64,000 nucleotides of DNA from Hydrogenivirga caldilitoris (GCF_003664005.1 NZ_RCCJ01000001.1:992001-1056000), one strand, 5' to 3'. Shown: positions 17,142-25,773, counted from the stretch's first letter. Made by a program: numbers and translations. Notes: a model not told the origin generated them from the letters alone.

Positions 17142-19148
17142 ATGATAAGAGAGGGAAACCTGAACCTGATAGACCAGTATCTTGAAGCAGCTGACCTTGC
17201 CAAACATAACGCAAACTTGGTTTACTCCTTACCGGCTATGGCTAACATCCTCTCCGGAGAAGTCATGAAAGAGTACATGTTAAGGAACATACTCTCTCAA
17301 GAGGAGAGGCTCATGCATGAGGAGGGATGGTGGTACCAGCATCAGCTTTCCCTATTGGGTCCTTACTGCGTAGGGTTCTCAGCAAGGGATATAGCTACGA
17401 ACGGTTTGACCGCAAACACAAAGGTGATGCCCCGTTCAAGACCCCCTAAAAGGTTGAGGAACCTTCTTGATCAGTGTGCAAACTTTATATGCCTTATATC
17501 CCAGGAAGTTGCCGGAGCTGTAGCCCTCAATGACCTGATAACAGTTGCCTCCTCTTACGTCTGGTATGAGCACAGGTACCATGGGAGGAGATACTCCCTT
17601 GATGAAATATCGCACGCCTTTCAGAGTTTCCTCTACAACATAAACTTACCCTTCAGGAGTGGCAACAGTCCCTTTACAAACGTTACCCTTGAGTTTGGAA
17701 AACCAGCCCCCTCCCTTGAAGAGGAGTACATAGTGGTTGGCGGTAGAATTTTAGATACAAAGTACAGCGAAATACCCTCAGAGGTTTATGACAGAGTAGC
17801 CCTGGGCTTTCTGCAGGCTATGTGGGAAGGAGACGCAGATGGCAGGCCCTGGACCTTTCCCCTCATAACTGTCCAGGTCACAGACAACTTTAACTTTGAA
17901 GACCCCGTTTTCTTGGAGTTCTTGAAAAACATGGATAGACATGGGGGAGCATACTTTGAGAACTTCCTGAGTAAGCCCTTCTTAGAGAGAGGTCTTGAGC
18001 CGAGAAATCCGTATCTTCAGAGGAGTTTCTGTTGTCGTTTCCAGGTTGACCTGGGAGAGGTTCTCCGAGTATCCAACACAGGCTCCGTTTTTGGGAACGC
18101 CTCCGGCGTAGGTTCTATTGGCGTTATCTCCATAAACTTCAACAGGTTAGGTTGGATACACGCCGGCAACAGGGATAGCCTCTTTGAACACCTTGAAGAC
18201 ATACTATATAAAGCGAGAAGCGTATTGAATAAGAAGAGGGAGTTCATAGATAGTCATAGAGAGCTTTATCCCACCTTCTTTTATTACATGAAAGACCTTT
18301 CAACCCTTTTCAACACGATATCCTTACAGGGTGGTCACGAGGGTCTGATAAACTTCGGTTTTGTTACCAGAGACGATAGGGGCAGAATCGTTGAAGCAGA
18401 ATCGGGACTTTTCCATCCGGAAGGGCTTAAGTTTGCCAAAGAGGTTGCGGACTTTATACTTTCCAAGCTTGAAGAGTTCATGAGGGAGGACAGGATACCA
18501 TGGAACTTTGAGTATGCACCCGGTGAAACCGCAGGACCAAAGCTCGCTCAAAAAGACCTTGAGTTTTACAGGGATATAGGCGACGGGAGGTTTGATAGAT
18601 ACAAGCTTTACAGGAAATACTGGCTTGGGAAAGTGAACGGTAGGCCTCCCTTCATTAAGGGAAGCCCTGAAGGTTCTGGAGTGTTTTTAACCGCTGGGTT
18701 CCAGCCACCTTACGACGCTCCTCTGGGCAAACAGCTTGAAGTCTCCTCCCACACACAAAGGTTCGCGACAGGAGGAAGCATACAGCACATATTCCTGAAT
18801 GAAAAACCCGATGAACACTCCTCCAAGGAGTTCGTTAAGAAGCTCTTTGAGAGGTTACCCATTATCTATATAACTCTCACACCAACCATGAGCGTGTGTA
18901 ACTCCTGCGAGGCTAAGATAGTCGGTGAAAGGCATGAGTGTCCTTACTGCGGGTCTGATGACACGGTGATTTACTCCAGGGTCATAGGCTATTACAGACC
19001 TATCGCCAGAAAGGTAAAAAAGGTTGACAGGGAAAACTTTATATACGAAGGGGAAGAAAACTACTGGCAGGGAGGAAGGAGAGCCGACTGGGTAACAAGA
19101 AAGAAAGCCAACGTTGTGGAGCTAATGGAGGCTTCAAGATGGGATTGA
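17142..19148 (+). CDS. nrdD: Anaerobic (class III) ribonucleoside-triphosphate reductase
   Basis: 668 residues. The zinc-binding Cys group CNSCEAKIVGERHECPYC is followed by the glycyl-radical loop RVIGYYRP with the radical Gly near residue 616. It makes deoxynucleotides without oxygen after activation by NrdG. A strong GGAGGAGGTG site precedes ATG 17142. It overlaps nrdG by ten bases. Divergence from nap suggests that both serve growth at low oxygen. Confidence 0.94.
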   Translation: MIREGNLNLIDQYLEAADLAKHNANLVYSLPAMANILSGEVMKEYMLRNILSQEERLMHEEGWWYQHQLSLLGPYCVGFSARDIATNGLTANTKVMPRSRPPKRLRNLLDQCANFICLISQEVAGAVALNDLITVASSYVWYEHRYHGRRYSLDEISHAFQSFLYNINLPFRSGNSPFTNVTLEFGKPAPSLEEEYIVVGGRILDTKYSEIPSEVYDRVALGFLQAMWEGDADGRPWTFPLITVQVTDNFNFEDPVFLEFLKNMDRHGGAYFENFLSKPFLERGLEPRNPYLQRSFCCRFQVDLGEVLRVSNTGSVFGNASGVGSIGVISINFNRLGWIHAGNRDSLFEHLEDILYKARSVLNKKREFIDSHRELYPTFFYYMKDLSTLFNTISLQGGHEGLINFGFVTRDDRGRIVEAESGLFHPEGLKFAKEVADFILSKLEEFMREDRIPWNFEYAPGETAGPKLAQKDLEFYRDIGDGRFDRYKLYRKYWLGKVNGRPPFIKGSPEGSGVFLTAGFQPPYDAPLGKQLEVSSHTQRFATGGSIQHIFLNEKPDEHSSKEFVKKLFERLPIIYITLTPTMSVCNSCEAKIVGERHECPYCGSDDTVIYSRVIGYYRPIARKVKKVDRENFIYEGEENYWQGGRRADWVTRKKANVVELMEASRWD

Positions 19149-19753
19149 GGTTTGTTTCCTACACCCTCTCCTCAAAGGACGTCCCAAGAAAGTGGAGTCT
19201 AGTAGCTTTCCTCCCAGGATGCAATCTTCGCTGCAAGCACTGTCACAACTGGAGACTCGTTGTAGGGGAGAAAGGGTACATCTTTGAGAGGGAAGTGATC
19301 CAGGAAGCCTCCCAGAACCCAATTATAGACACCGTGGTTCTGTCTGGAGGAGAACCCACAGTTCACAGCCCCGACAGGTTAAGAGCCTTCATAGAGAGAA
19401 TTAAAAACAGGAACCCTGATGTAAAGGTGAGGATTGATACAAACGGCTACAATCCAGAGGTGATGAAGAAACTTGTGGACATTGTAGATGGCTTTGCCGT
19501 TGATATTAAAGCACCAATATCAAACGTGGAACTGTATGAATTTACAACGGGGACGAGCAAGATAGATATGGGCAGGATAAGGGAGAGCATAGGTGTAGCG
19601 GACCAGCTGCCCCTTACCATATACAGGACTCCGAGGTATCCCTGGCTGTTGCAGGAAGATATAGAAGAGATAAGGGAGTTTACCGACGACCTTAGTTCTC
19701 CCTGGTTCCTAAACGAGTTTTTTGAAGTCCCTTCCTGTCCCTTCAATACCTAA
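19139..19753 (+). CDS. nrdG: Anaerobic ribonucleotide reductase activating protein (radical SAM)
   Basis: 204 residues with the radical SAM triad CNLRCKHC near the N-terminus, the SAM-binding GGEP motif (VVLSGGEPTVH) and DTNGYNPE. It generates the glycyl radical of NrdD with S-adenosylmethionine and a 4Fe-4S cluster. It starts within the last codons of nrdD. Its 3' end overlaps the converging radical SAM gene by 45 bases. Confidence 0.9.
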   Translation: MGLRFVSYTLSSKDVPRKWSLVAFLPGCNLRCKHCHNWRLVVGEKGYIFEREVIQEASQNPIIDTVVLSGGEPTVHSPDRLRAFIERIKNRNPDVKVRIDTNGYNPEVMKKLVDIVDGFAVDIKAPISNVELYEFTTGTSKIDMGRIRESIGVADQLPLTIYRTPRYPWLLQEDIEEIREFTDDLSSPWFLNEFFEVPSCPFNT

Positions 19754-20668
19754 ATGGCTCCTCGCCCCCTGCTTTCTCCCCCTTCTTTTAAGCTCTTCCT
19801 CAATAGCCCTAATGACCTCAAGCTTCCTTTCGTAAACGCAGTAGTCCGGTGAAAGTAACTTGTCCCTTTCTGCTTCCGCTGTGAGTCTGTGAACTACCGT
19901 GCTTTCTGGTATAAGTTCAAGCATATCTGCAGCATACCTGGCATACTCTTCAAGGTTTAAGGTCTTGAATCTCCCCTTTTCAAGCAGGCGGGCAAGGGCT
20001 GTATTCCTCATAACGTATATGGGATGTATCTTTATCCCATCAGCTCCCAAAGCTGAGACGAGCTTCGCAGTTTCCAAGAAGTCATCCCGGCTCTCTCCAG
20101 GAAGACCAACTATAGTGTGGATACACACTTTAAGTCCATAAGCCTTCGCTCTCAGTGTCGCATCTACGAGGTCCGATACACCGTGAGCTCTATTTATCCT
20201 TTTAAGGGTTTCAAAGTTAGCAGACTGGAGACCGTACTCTATCCAGACCTCAAGTCCCCTCTCCTTATAGGAAGCCATCAGCCCCAAAACCCAATCCGGT
20301 GCACAGTCAGGTCTCGTCCCAACATCAAGCCCCACCACTTCTTCATAATCCAATACAGTGTTGTAAAGTCTCTCAAGATACTCTTTATCCCCGTAGGTGT
20401 TGGTGTAAGACTGGAAGTAAACAAAGAAGCGTGTTCTTTTACCGTACCTCTCTATTCCCCTTCTTATCCCAGCCTCTATCTGTTCTCTAAGAGACACACC
20501 AGTGGACAGGTGAGCAGGTCTTGAGCCTCTATAACAGTAAATACACCCGCCTCTACTCTTTGTCCCATCTATGTTAGGACAGGTAAAAGGCAAAGCGACG
20601 GGTATCTTCTGAACCCTCCTTCCAAACCTCTCTTTGGCATAAAGACGGAAGAAGTTTATCCTCTCCAT
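19709..20668 (-). CDS. Radical SAM protein of the TIGR01212/YhcC type
   Basis: 319 residues. The Cys triad is in the unusual long spacing of this family, with the first Cys in PFTCPNID and the others in GGCIYCYRGSRP. Also visible are FVYFQSYTNTYG, DVGTRPDC, EYGLQSAN and HTIVGLPGESRDDF, all typical of the family (E. coli YhcC). The substrate is unknown. The family resembles the coproporphyrinogen dehydrogenase/elongator-like radical SAM enzymes and may modify RNA or tetrapyrroles. It is encoded alone and overlaps nrdG tail-to-tail. Confidence 0.85.
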   Translation of the reverse strand: MERINFFRLYAKERFGRRVQKIPVALPFTCPNIDGTKSRGGCIYCYRGSRPAHLSTGVSLREQIEAGIRRGIERYGKRTRFFVYFQSYTNTYGDKEYLERLYNTVLDYEEVVGLDVGTRPDCAPDWVLGLMASYKERGLEVWIEYGLQSANFETLKRINRAHGVSDLVDATLRAKAYGLKVCIHTIVGLPGESRDDFLETAKLVSALGADGIKIHPIYVMRNTALARLLEKGRFKTLNLEEYARYAADMLELIPESTVVHRLTAEAERDKLLSPDYCVYERKLEVIRAIEEELKRRGRKQGARSHLGIEGTGRDFKKLV

Positions 20669-20789
20669 TTCTGTTAATTATGACTAACTCATCATCTATT
20701 AACAATATATGATTTTTCCTAATGGAAATGAATTTAAGTAGTACCACGGTCACATTTATACAGTATGTACTAAAATCTTTTTAAAAGGA

Positions 20790-20965
20790 AAGGATGGCTC
20801 TCGCACCGCAATGCAGTAAAGGACAGAGAGAAACTTATTGAAAGTCTTCTGAAGGGAAGCAAAGGTAAATGGGGAGATAGCGCTATGCCGCCCCAGAAGC
20901 TCACCGATGAAGAGGCCAGGATAATTGTTGAGTGGATTTTGCAGCTGAAATATGAGCTTAAATAG
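20790..20965 (+). pseudogene. Remnant of a small cytochrome c (C-terminal part only)
   Basis: In the 332-base gap between two genes an open frame ends at TAG 20963-20965. It encodes KLIESLLKGSKGKWGDSAMP followed by PQKLTDEEARIIVEWILQ. This is the C-terminal half of a class I cytochrome c-551/c-552 with the Met haem ligand. The N-terminal CxxCH haem site is missing and not found in the upstream 120 bases, so the gene is 5'-truncated. The rest of the gap (20669-20789) is AT-rich and shows nothing recognisable. Confidence 0.65.
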
Positions 20966-20987
20966 TTGCTAAAACAGCGTTTTGGTT

Positions 20988-20993
20988 TATAAT
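20988..20993 (+). promoter_or_regulatory. TATAAT box directly before the Rrf2 gene
   Basis: A perfect -10 hexamer ends eight bases before ATG 21001. Transcription would start at or next to the start codon and no Shine-Dalgarno site is seen, which suggests a leaderless mRNA. Confidence 0.5.
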
Positions 20994-21000
20994 TTAATTC

Positions 21001-21447
21001 ATGATGATCTACTCAGATACGGTTCGCTACGCCCTTATGGCGTTGGCTTACTTAGCTCTCCATAAAGATAGGTTAGTAAAAGCTGAGGAGATAGCAAAGG
21101 CACAGAACATTCCCAGGCCTTTCCTCTCCAAAATACTTCACGAGCTTGCAAAGAGGGAGGTTCTCCTATCTGTCAAGGGACCTAAAGGAGGCTTCGCCCT
21201 TAAGGTTGACCCTAAGGAGCTCTCCATGTGGGATGTGGTTGTCCTTATGGGTGAGGAGAACAAGTTTCAGACCTGCGTACTTATGCCCGAGAAGTGCGAC
21301 GTCTACGAGACTAACCCTTGCATAGTCCACCATAGATGGGAGAAGTTAAAGAGGAAGATAATAGACTTCCTCAAGGAAACCACCATTGCGGACCTAATCA
21401 GTGTTGAGGAAAGGCACCTTGCTGAGCTCCTCTCCTCAGGTAAGTAA
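21001..21447 (+). CDS. Rrf2-family transcription regulator (NsrR/IscR-like)
   Basis: 148 residues. The N-terminal winged helix reads SDTVRYALMALAYLAL, then IPRPFLSKILHELAKREVL and a GPKGGFAL wing. Three Cys follow in TCVLMPEKCDVYETNPC, the usual position of the Fe-S cluster ligands in NsrR and IscR (spacing C-x6-C-x7-C). The protein probably senses NO or Fe-S status. Its neighbours are a hemerythrin and a polytopic membrane protein, which fits NO stress. Its 3' end overlaps the converging gene by 50 bases. Confidence 0.88.
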   Translation: MMIYSDTVRYALMALAYLALHKDRLVKAEEIAKAQNIPRPFLSKILHELAKREVLLSVKGPKGGFALKVDPKELSMWDVVVLMGEENKFQTCVLMPEKCDVYETNPCIVHHRWEKLKRKIIDFLKETTIADLISVEERHLAELLSSGK

Positions 21448-22639
21448 GGATACCGGAGAGTAGGTTTAAGAAGAGCGTAGCGAAGGAAACGAGGTAAGAC
21501 AGAGCTGTGATGAGCCATAGTACTCTGACCTCAGAAAAAAAGGAAACAAGGAATATAAATATGCTCATTAGGTGCATGTAATAGCTCCACCAAACCCTTT
21601 TGGGTCTTATAACCTCGTGCATTGTTGGGGCGTTGGGGATACCCTTATTGGAAAGGTGTATCCATACCAGAAAGGGTATTATCCTGTACATCATAGCCAT
21701 TATCACGCTCTGGGCAAAAGTTCCAAAGGTAAAGAGGAAGAGAAGGAAAACCCTAAACTCCCTTTCTATGAAAGGGTAGAGGAGGCAAGATAAGAAAAGA
21801 AAAAACATCCCCGTATACCATAAGCTTATAAGCGGGTCACTTATCTTTCTTCTTCTTCTTAAAAGCCTTGTGACTGTGAGAACCACAAAGGAAATATACA
21901 GGAGGGAAAGGAGAAGTTTTGTAGACCAATGGAAGCCCGTGAGGAGGTTGAAAAAAAACAGTAGGGTCAACGCATAGGGGAGGTTGTACGAGAAAAATCT
22001 CAGATAGGGAGGTGTTACAAAGAACATTTCTATAACCTGAAAAGCCACAGAGGCTATGAGAAGAGCAACCCAACCCCAGAGCATCAGGCTCACATGTAGC
22101 TGGAGTAGGTAAGTGTAGCTTACGAGAAAAACTCCTTTCAGCCCAAACAGTAAGAGTAAACCTGTAAGAAAGGCTCCCAAGAAGAAAGCAAGGGCAAACT
22201 TCATACCGAGGGAGGTAGGGCTGTAGCTTTTGAGCTTAAGAAGTTTAAAAAGCATCATAGGGGCTACGAATAGAAAGCTTATAGAGAGTATGAATAAGCC
22301 TGTATAAAGAACGGTGTCGTGGGAAAGCAGGAAACCGGTGACAAACAGAAGTGTTCCAAGGGTGAGCGTTACATGGGTGAAGGCGGCTTTGGGCAAAGGG
22401 TTTTCAATTGTAGCTCCCGCAACCACAGGAAGCATCTGAAATAGAGCTCCGAACATAGTCATAGCCATAAAACCAACGGTGTATGTATGAACGAGTGCCT
22501 GAAGACTGAAGGTTCCTGTAAACAGCATGTAAAGGGAAATAAGAACCCCAAAGAGGCAAAACAAGGAAGCCGTAAGGAAGAACCTCGCAACTATACTAAA
22601 GGGCGGAAGATACAGCAGGTTAAGTCCTGCAGGTATCAT
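21398..22639 (-). CDS. Polytopic membrane protein of unknown function, possibly NO-related
   Basis: 413 residues, about 12 hydrophobic helices. Conserved-looking His occur inside or next to helices: LVHTYTVGFMAMTMFGALFQ, LLQLHVSLMLWGW, VWIHLSNKG and PTMHEVIRP. This recalls haem-binding membrane proteins such as NnrS or degenerate heme-copper oxidase subunit I relatives, but none of their defining motifs is complete. It follows the hemerythrin gene with a 4-base overlap and so forms a two-gene operon, facing an Rrf2 regulator. A role in NO handling is inferred from this context only. Confidence 0.75.
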   Translation of the reverse strand: MIPAGLNLLYLPPFSIVARFFLTASLFCLFGVLISLYMLFTGTFSLQALVHTYTVGFMAMTMFGALFQMLPVVAGATIENPLPKAAFTHVTLTLGTLLFVTGFLLSHDTVLYTGLFILSISFLFVAPMMLFKLLKLKSYSPTSLGMKFALAFFLGAFLTGLLLLFGLKGVFLVSYTYLLQLHVSLMLWGWVALLIASVAFQVIEMFFVTPPYLRFFSYNLPYALTLLFFFNLLTGFHWSTKLLLSLLYISFVVLTVTRLLRRRRKISDPLISLWYTGMFFLFLSCLLYPFIEREFRVFLLFLFTFGTFAQSVIMAMMYRIIPFLVWIHLSNKGIPNAPTMHEVIRPKRVWWSYYMHLMSIFIFLVSFFSEVRVLWLITALSYLVSFATLFLNLLSGILTYLRRGAQQGAFPQH

Positions 22640-23070
22640 ACTTCTCCAAGCTCCGCCATCTTCTCAACCATCTCCTCTGACTCTAAGTGCTGGTCGGACA
22701 TAGGGTAAAGGATCTGTTCCTCCTTCATGTTGTGTTGCTGTATAAGAATCATCAGGGATTCTCCGATAGAGAGGAACTCATCCTTATTCTGGGTTTCAAG
22801 GGCTTTCTCAAGCCTCTCCAAAAGCTCCCTCGCCTGAGCATGTTCGTGTCTCATAACCTGCGTGGGTCCCATGACTATTCCCGTTCTTTCCTCAAACTCC
22901 GGAAAGAGAACTTCCTCCTCCTTTTGGAAGTGAAGGAGAGTCTTTTCTTTAAACTCTCTAAAGGCTTCTTTAGCCTTTTCCCAGTTACCTTCCGTGACAG
23001 CCTTTTCGGCTTCAGCATAGTAGCTATCACACTTCCTGTGTTCTTCCGTCATGTACTGAGCTATCATCAT
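22636..23070 (-). CDS. Hemerythrin-like di-iron protein
   Basis: 144 residues from ATG 23070, which lies seven bases after AGGAGGT; a GTG at 23079 in the same frame is too close to that site. The hemerythrin pattern is visible: EEHRKCD at the start, LLHFQKEEEVLFPEFE, MRHEHAQARELLE and QQHNMKEEQILYPM. This gives the His/Glu ligand set H...HxxxE...H...HxxxE. Such four-helix proteins bind O2 or NO, or repair damaged Fe-S clusters (Ric/YtfE type). It is the first gene of an operon with the polytopic membrane protein. Confidence 0.9.
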   Translation of the reverse strand: MMIAQYMTEEHRKCDSYYAEAEKAVTEGNWEKAKEAFREFKEKTLLHFQKEEEVLFPEFEERTGIVMGPTQVMRHEHAQARELLERLEKALETQNKDEFLSIGESLMILIQQHNMKEEQILYPMSDQHLESEEMVEKMAELGEV

Positions 23071-23083
23071 CCTGCTCACCTCC

Positions 23084-23132
23084 TGTGAGTAAACATTAGT
23101 TTATATAATATTCCTGTGGAGTACCTTTTCAA
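23084..23132 (-). promoter_or_regulatory. Promoter and possible operator of the hemerythrin operon
   Basis: On the minus strand TTGAAA (23127-23132) and TATTAT (23105-23110) are separated by 16 bases, a good sigma-70 type promoter. The predicted start of transcription falls in the element read on the plus strand as TGTGAGTAAACATTAG (23084-23099). A related GTGAGTA element occurs at the cox/nir divergent region. On the plus strand TATAAT at 23104-23109 lies just before the GTG start of the next gene. Confidence 0.5.
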
Positions 23133-23478
23133 TTTTCTCCTCGCCCTCCATGTTTTATCAAATTCAGTCCTTTTAGGCTCTATGTTCATGTTCCTGCTTG
23201 TCTGCAAAGCAGATTGTCGGGCTGTACCTGTACACTCCTTCACCCTGAGCTTTTCCCTTCTTTACTTCGTTTCCTTTACGACAGGTTTGTGGCTAGTCAT
23301 TGAAGTGGGCTTCAGTAAGAGGGAAGTCATCATGTTAACCGGCTTCCTCCTCTCCTTCGGCTCTTTCACCACCATGGTTTCGGTTCGCAAACCTAAAAGC
23401 ATCTTCTACTCACGTCTATGTGCCCTTAGCTTCCTCTCTTACCTTACCACCTTTCTCCTCACATACCTCCTAAGGTAA
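23116..23478 (+). CDS. Small membrane protein of unknown function
   Basis: 120 residues, four hydrophobic segments (residues about 5-28, 42-63, 72-90, 100-118), with a few basic residues in the loops. The start is GTG 23116, seven bases after a TATAAT, so the message may be leaderless; later ATGs would remove the first helix. The gene diverges from hemerythrin and overlaps the end of the cytochrome b fusion by 20 bases. The family is not recognised. Context suggests a membrane part in respiration or NO response. Confidence 0.6.
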   Translation: MEYLFNFLLALHVLSNSVLLGSMFMFLLVCKADCRAVPVHSFTLSFSLLYFVSFTTGLWLVIEVGFSKREVIMLTGFLLSFGSFTTMVSVRKPKSIFYSRLCALSFLSYLTTFLLTYLLR

Positions 23479-25414
23479 AGAAACCCTTTTCCTCATGGTA
23501 AGTGATAGCAAGGCTTGTTGCCGGTTTGACCTCTCTCTCAAGCCTGAAAGTGTATGTCTTATCCGGATTCTCAGTTTCTATAACTTTTAACTCAAAGGTG
23601 TGTTCGCCTGGCTGGAGTAAAAACTCTTCATAAACGTATATAGACGCATCCTTCCTAAGCCCTCTGGGGTCGTACTTTTTCTTCAGCAGAGGTTTCCCAT
23701 CAACTAAGAAGGTTACCTCAATGGGAGAGCGTTCCACAGCTATATTCTGCATAGCCTGCATGTGTTTGAGTTTGCTATACGCCTTTCCCCCTTTCCTTAC
23801 GGGTGATGAACGGTACTTAAAGGTTATAACCGAAAGAGCTTTATCCGCAGGATAAAAGTCTATTCTGTGGGTAGTGAGGGGATAAAAGCTCAGGAAGGGT
23901 ATGAACAGGATAACGGGAGCGAGGATGTGGTTCAGCTTGCCCCGGGATATTATAGTCACATCCTCTGGAATCCTGTTCTCCCTAAGCTCCTGGAGGAATT
24001 TGTCTATATCGGAGCTCACATCTACGACGTTGGGGGCTTCTATCACCCTTACCCTGCCCCTCTCTACGTTCTTGAGTAACCTGGGTCTCCTTTTGCCAGT
24101 GAACCTCTCTTCTGTCCACTCAACACCCTCCCTGAAGTAACAGTCTGGTCCATCACAGGACACAAGAAGTACACCGTTGGTGTGTTTTAAGTAGTCCTTT
24201 ATCCAAACTGCGTTAAGAGCCCCTGCACAGGGGAGTGTGTAAACCTTTATACCTTCCCTCTCCTTGACTTCGGCACCAAAGGGACACCTGAACACAAGGA
24301 GTTCAGGTTTGAGACTTTCAACCTCTTTGAGAATTACATCGTAAGGAACCGTAGGAATCACACTTGCACTGTAGTTGCACGAGGCAACGCATATACCGCA
24401 ACCTGCACACTTGTCCTCTATTACAACAGCCTTCTCCTCTTTTTCACTAACCCTTTTCATGTATATGGCTTCATAGGGGCAGTCTTCAAAACACTGCTTA
24501 CACCCCTCACACTTGTCTTCTATAACTGCAGCAGCAGGGTTTCTTCTCCCCCTTATGAGCCATGGGAAGACAGCCAGGAGTCCAAAAAAGCCCACAAAAA
24601 CCACCCAGTTCAAAGATAAAGGAAGCACCTTAAAGAGGGGAAGACCCGTAAGGTAAAACCAGTCAAGACTCATACTAAAAGGGACCTTACCAAGGTCTGC
24701 AGGTGGGTCGCTCTTTGCCGGAAAAATCACCGCTATCACAACGGTGTACAGGGTGAGAAGAATCATAAGGTACCTTGGTGGAAAGAGTCTGGGTCTTGAT
24801 ATCCTCATAACGTGAACCCAGAGGGTAAAGATGAGAAGTATTGTTATAGCTATGTGACCAAACAGGAGAATCCTGAATAGACCCCCGAGGTTCTTTACAT
24901 CTGTTCCAAGAAAGGCACTCATAAGTGCGTGTCCGAATATCGGTATAACGCTGAAGAACTTTGCCGTAAGAAGACCTGTGAGCTGAGCCCTTTCATCCCA
25001 GACGAGGAGATAGCCTGATAAACCTATGACTATAAATATCAAAAGCGTTCCAACACCTGAAACCCATGCCACCCACCTGAACATCCTGAACCTGTCGGTG
25101 AGTATCATATGGAGCATGTGGAGGACGGCAAAAAGTATAAGTCCGTCCGAGGAGTACCTGTGCACACCTCTCATTAAGCTACCAATGGGCGAAGAGGATA
25201 TGGCTTCAACAGATTGGTAAGCGCTCTTGGGGTCAACTTTGTAGAATAGGAACAGGTATATACCCGATATAACATCAATGATAAGCAGGAATACGGTTAT
25301 AGCCCCAAGGTAATAGATGGGATTCAGCTTTGAAGAATATACAGCGCTCAGGGCGTAAGATAGGCGCTGCATGAACCTGTAAGTAGGGCTTATAGTAACT
25401 ATCTCCGTTGCCAC
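23459..25414 (-). CDS. Cytochrome b fused to ferredoxin and MvhD-like domains
   Basis: 651 residues. Residues 1 to about 300 form a cytochrome b6-like membrane domain. Its haem ligands appear as His pairs: GVHRYSSDG with LHMLHMILTDRF, and FGHIAITI with LWVHVMRISRP. Then come two 4Fe-4S motifs, CEGCKQCFEDCPYEA and CAGCGICVASCNY. An MvhD/HdrD-delta-like 2Fe-2S domain follows, with Cys in VFRCPFG, LPCAGAL, VSCDG and PDCYFREG. A final hydrophobic helix leads to an Ig-like tail, probably periplasmic. The combination suggests electron transfer between the quinone pool and a soluble donor or acceptor. It diverges from the heme-copper genes, from a shared control region. I know of no settled function for this fusion. 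Confidence 0.85.
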   Translation of the reverse strand: MATEIVTISPTYRFMQRLSYALSAVYSSKLNPIYYLGAITVFLLIIDVISGIYLFLFYKVDPKSAYQSVEAISSSPIGSLMRGVHRYSSDGLILFAVLHMLHMILTDRFRMFRWVAWVSGVGTLLIFIVIGLSGYLLVWDERAQLTGLLTAKFFSVIPIFGHALMSAFLGTDVKNLGGLFRILLFGHIAITILLIFTLWVHVMRISRPRLFPPRYLMILLTLYTVVIAVIFPAKSDPPADLGKVPFSMSLDWFYLTGLPLFKVLPLSLNWVVFVGFFGLLAVFPWLIRGRRNPAAAVIEDKCEGCKQCFEDCPYEAIYMKRVSEKEEKAVVIEDKCAGCGICVASCNYSASVIPTVPYDVILKEVESLKPELLVFRCPFGAEVKEREGIKVYTLPCAGALNAVWIKDYLKHTNGVLLVSCDGPDCYFREGVEWTEERFTGKRRPRLLKNVERGRVRVIEAPNVVDVSSDIDKFLQELRENRIPEDVTIISRGKLNHILAPVILFIPFLSFYPLTTHRIDFYPADKALSVITFKYRSSPVRKGGKAYSKLKHMQAMQNIAVERSPIEVTFLVDGKPLLKKKYDPRGLRKDASIYVYEEFLLQPGEHTFELKVIETENPDKTYTFRLEREVKPATSLAITYHEEKGFFTLGGM

Positions 25415-25599
25415 TTTTACAACCTCCTCCTGAAAGTAATTACATACTCACATCTCCTTCTATACATAATAAGAAAAAGAGACCTAATAATCATAAAAAA
25501 TTCTTATAGGTAAGGTAAGAAGAATTTATAGAAATGTGAGTAAAAGGTCGTAAACTAAGTTATAGGGTGAGTGAATAAACATTTACGGAGGTGTCAGGG
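25415..25599 (+). promoter_or_regulatory. Divergent control region of the cytochrome b fusion and the heme-copper/nir cluster
   Basis: The 9-mer ATGTGAGTA occurs as an exact inverted pair: minus strand at 25445-25453 and plus strand at 25534-25542, each about 7-11 bases after TATAGAA. A related GGTGAGTGAATAAACA follows at 25566. GGAGGTG precedes ATG 25600. The symmetric arrangement suggests that one regulator controls both directions. The matching element at the hemerythrin promoter points to a shared regulon. Confidence 0.5.
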
Positions 25600-25773
25600 A
25601 TGAGTACGGAGAGGAAAACGCCTTTCTTGCAACTGGTATTTGACGACTTTATTCTCCTGCTGTTCTTGGGGGTTGCAGTTTATGCGATCTCCTACCTGAT
25701 ATGGGGGCTTATAGAATTGGCATGGCTCCCGCCTATACCAAGTGAGATAAAAGAAGCTCTTTTAGGGAGGTAA
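25600..25773 (+). CDS. Small one-helix subunit of the heme-copper complex (subunit IIa-like)
   Basis: 57 residues from ATG 25600, which is well placed after GGAGGTG; a GTG at 25591 lies too near. A single membrane helix (FILLLFLGVAVYAISYLIWG) is followed by a short polar tail. It sits directly before the CuA subunit with a 5-base gap. Family-B (ba3-type) oxidases have such a small IIa subunit, so the position suggests the same role. The sequence is too short to prove homology. Confidence 0.65.
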   Translation: MSTERKTPFLQLVFDDFILLLFLGVAVYAISYLIWGLIELAWLPPIPSEIKEALLGR

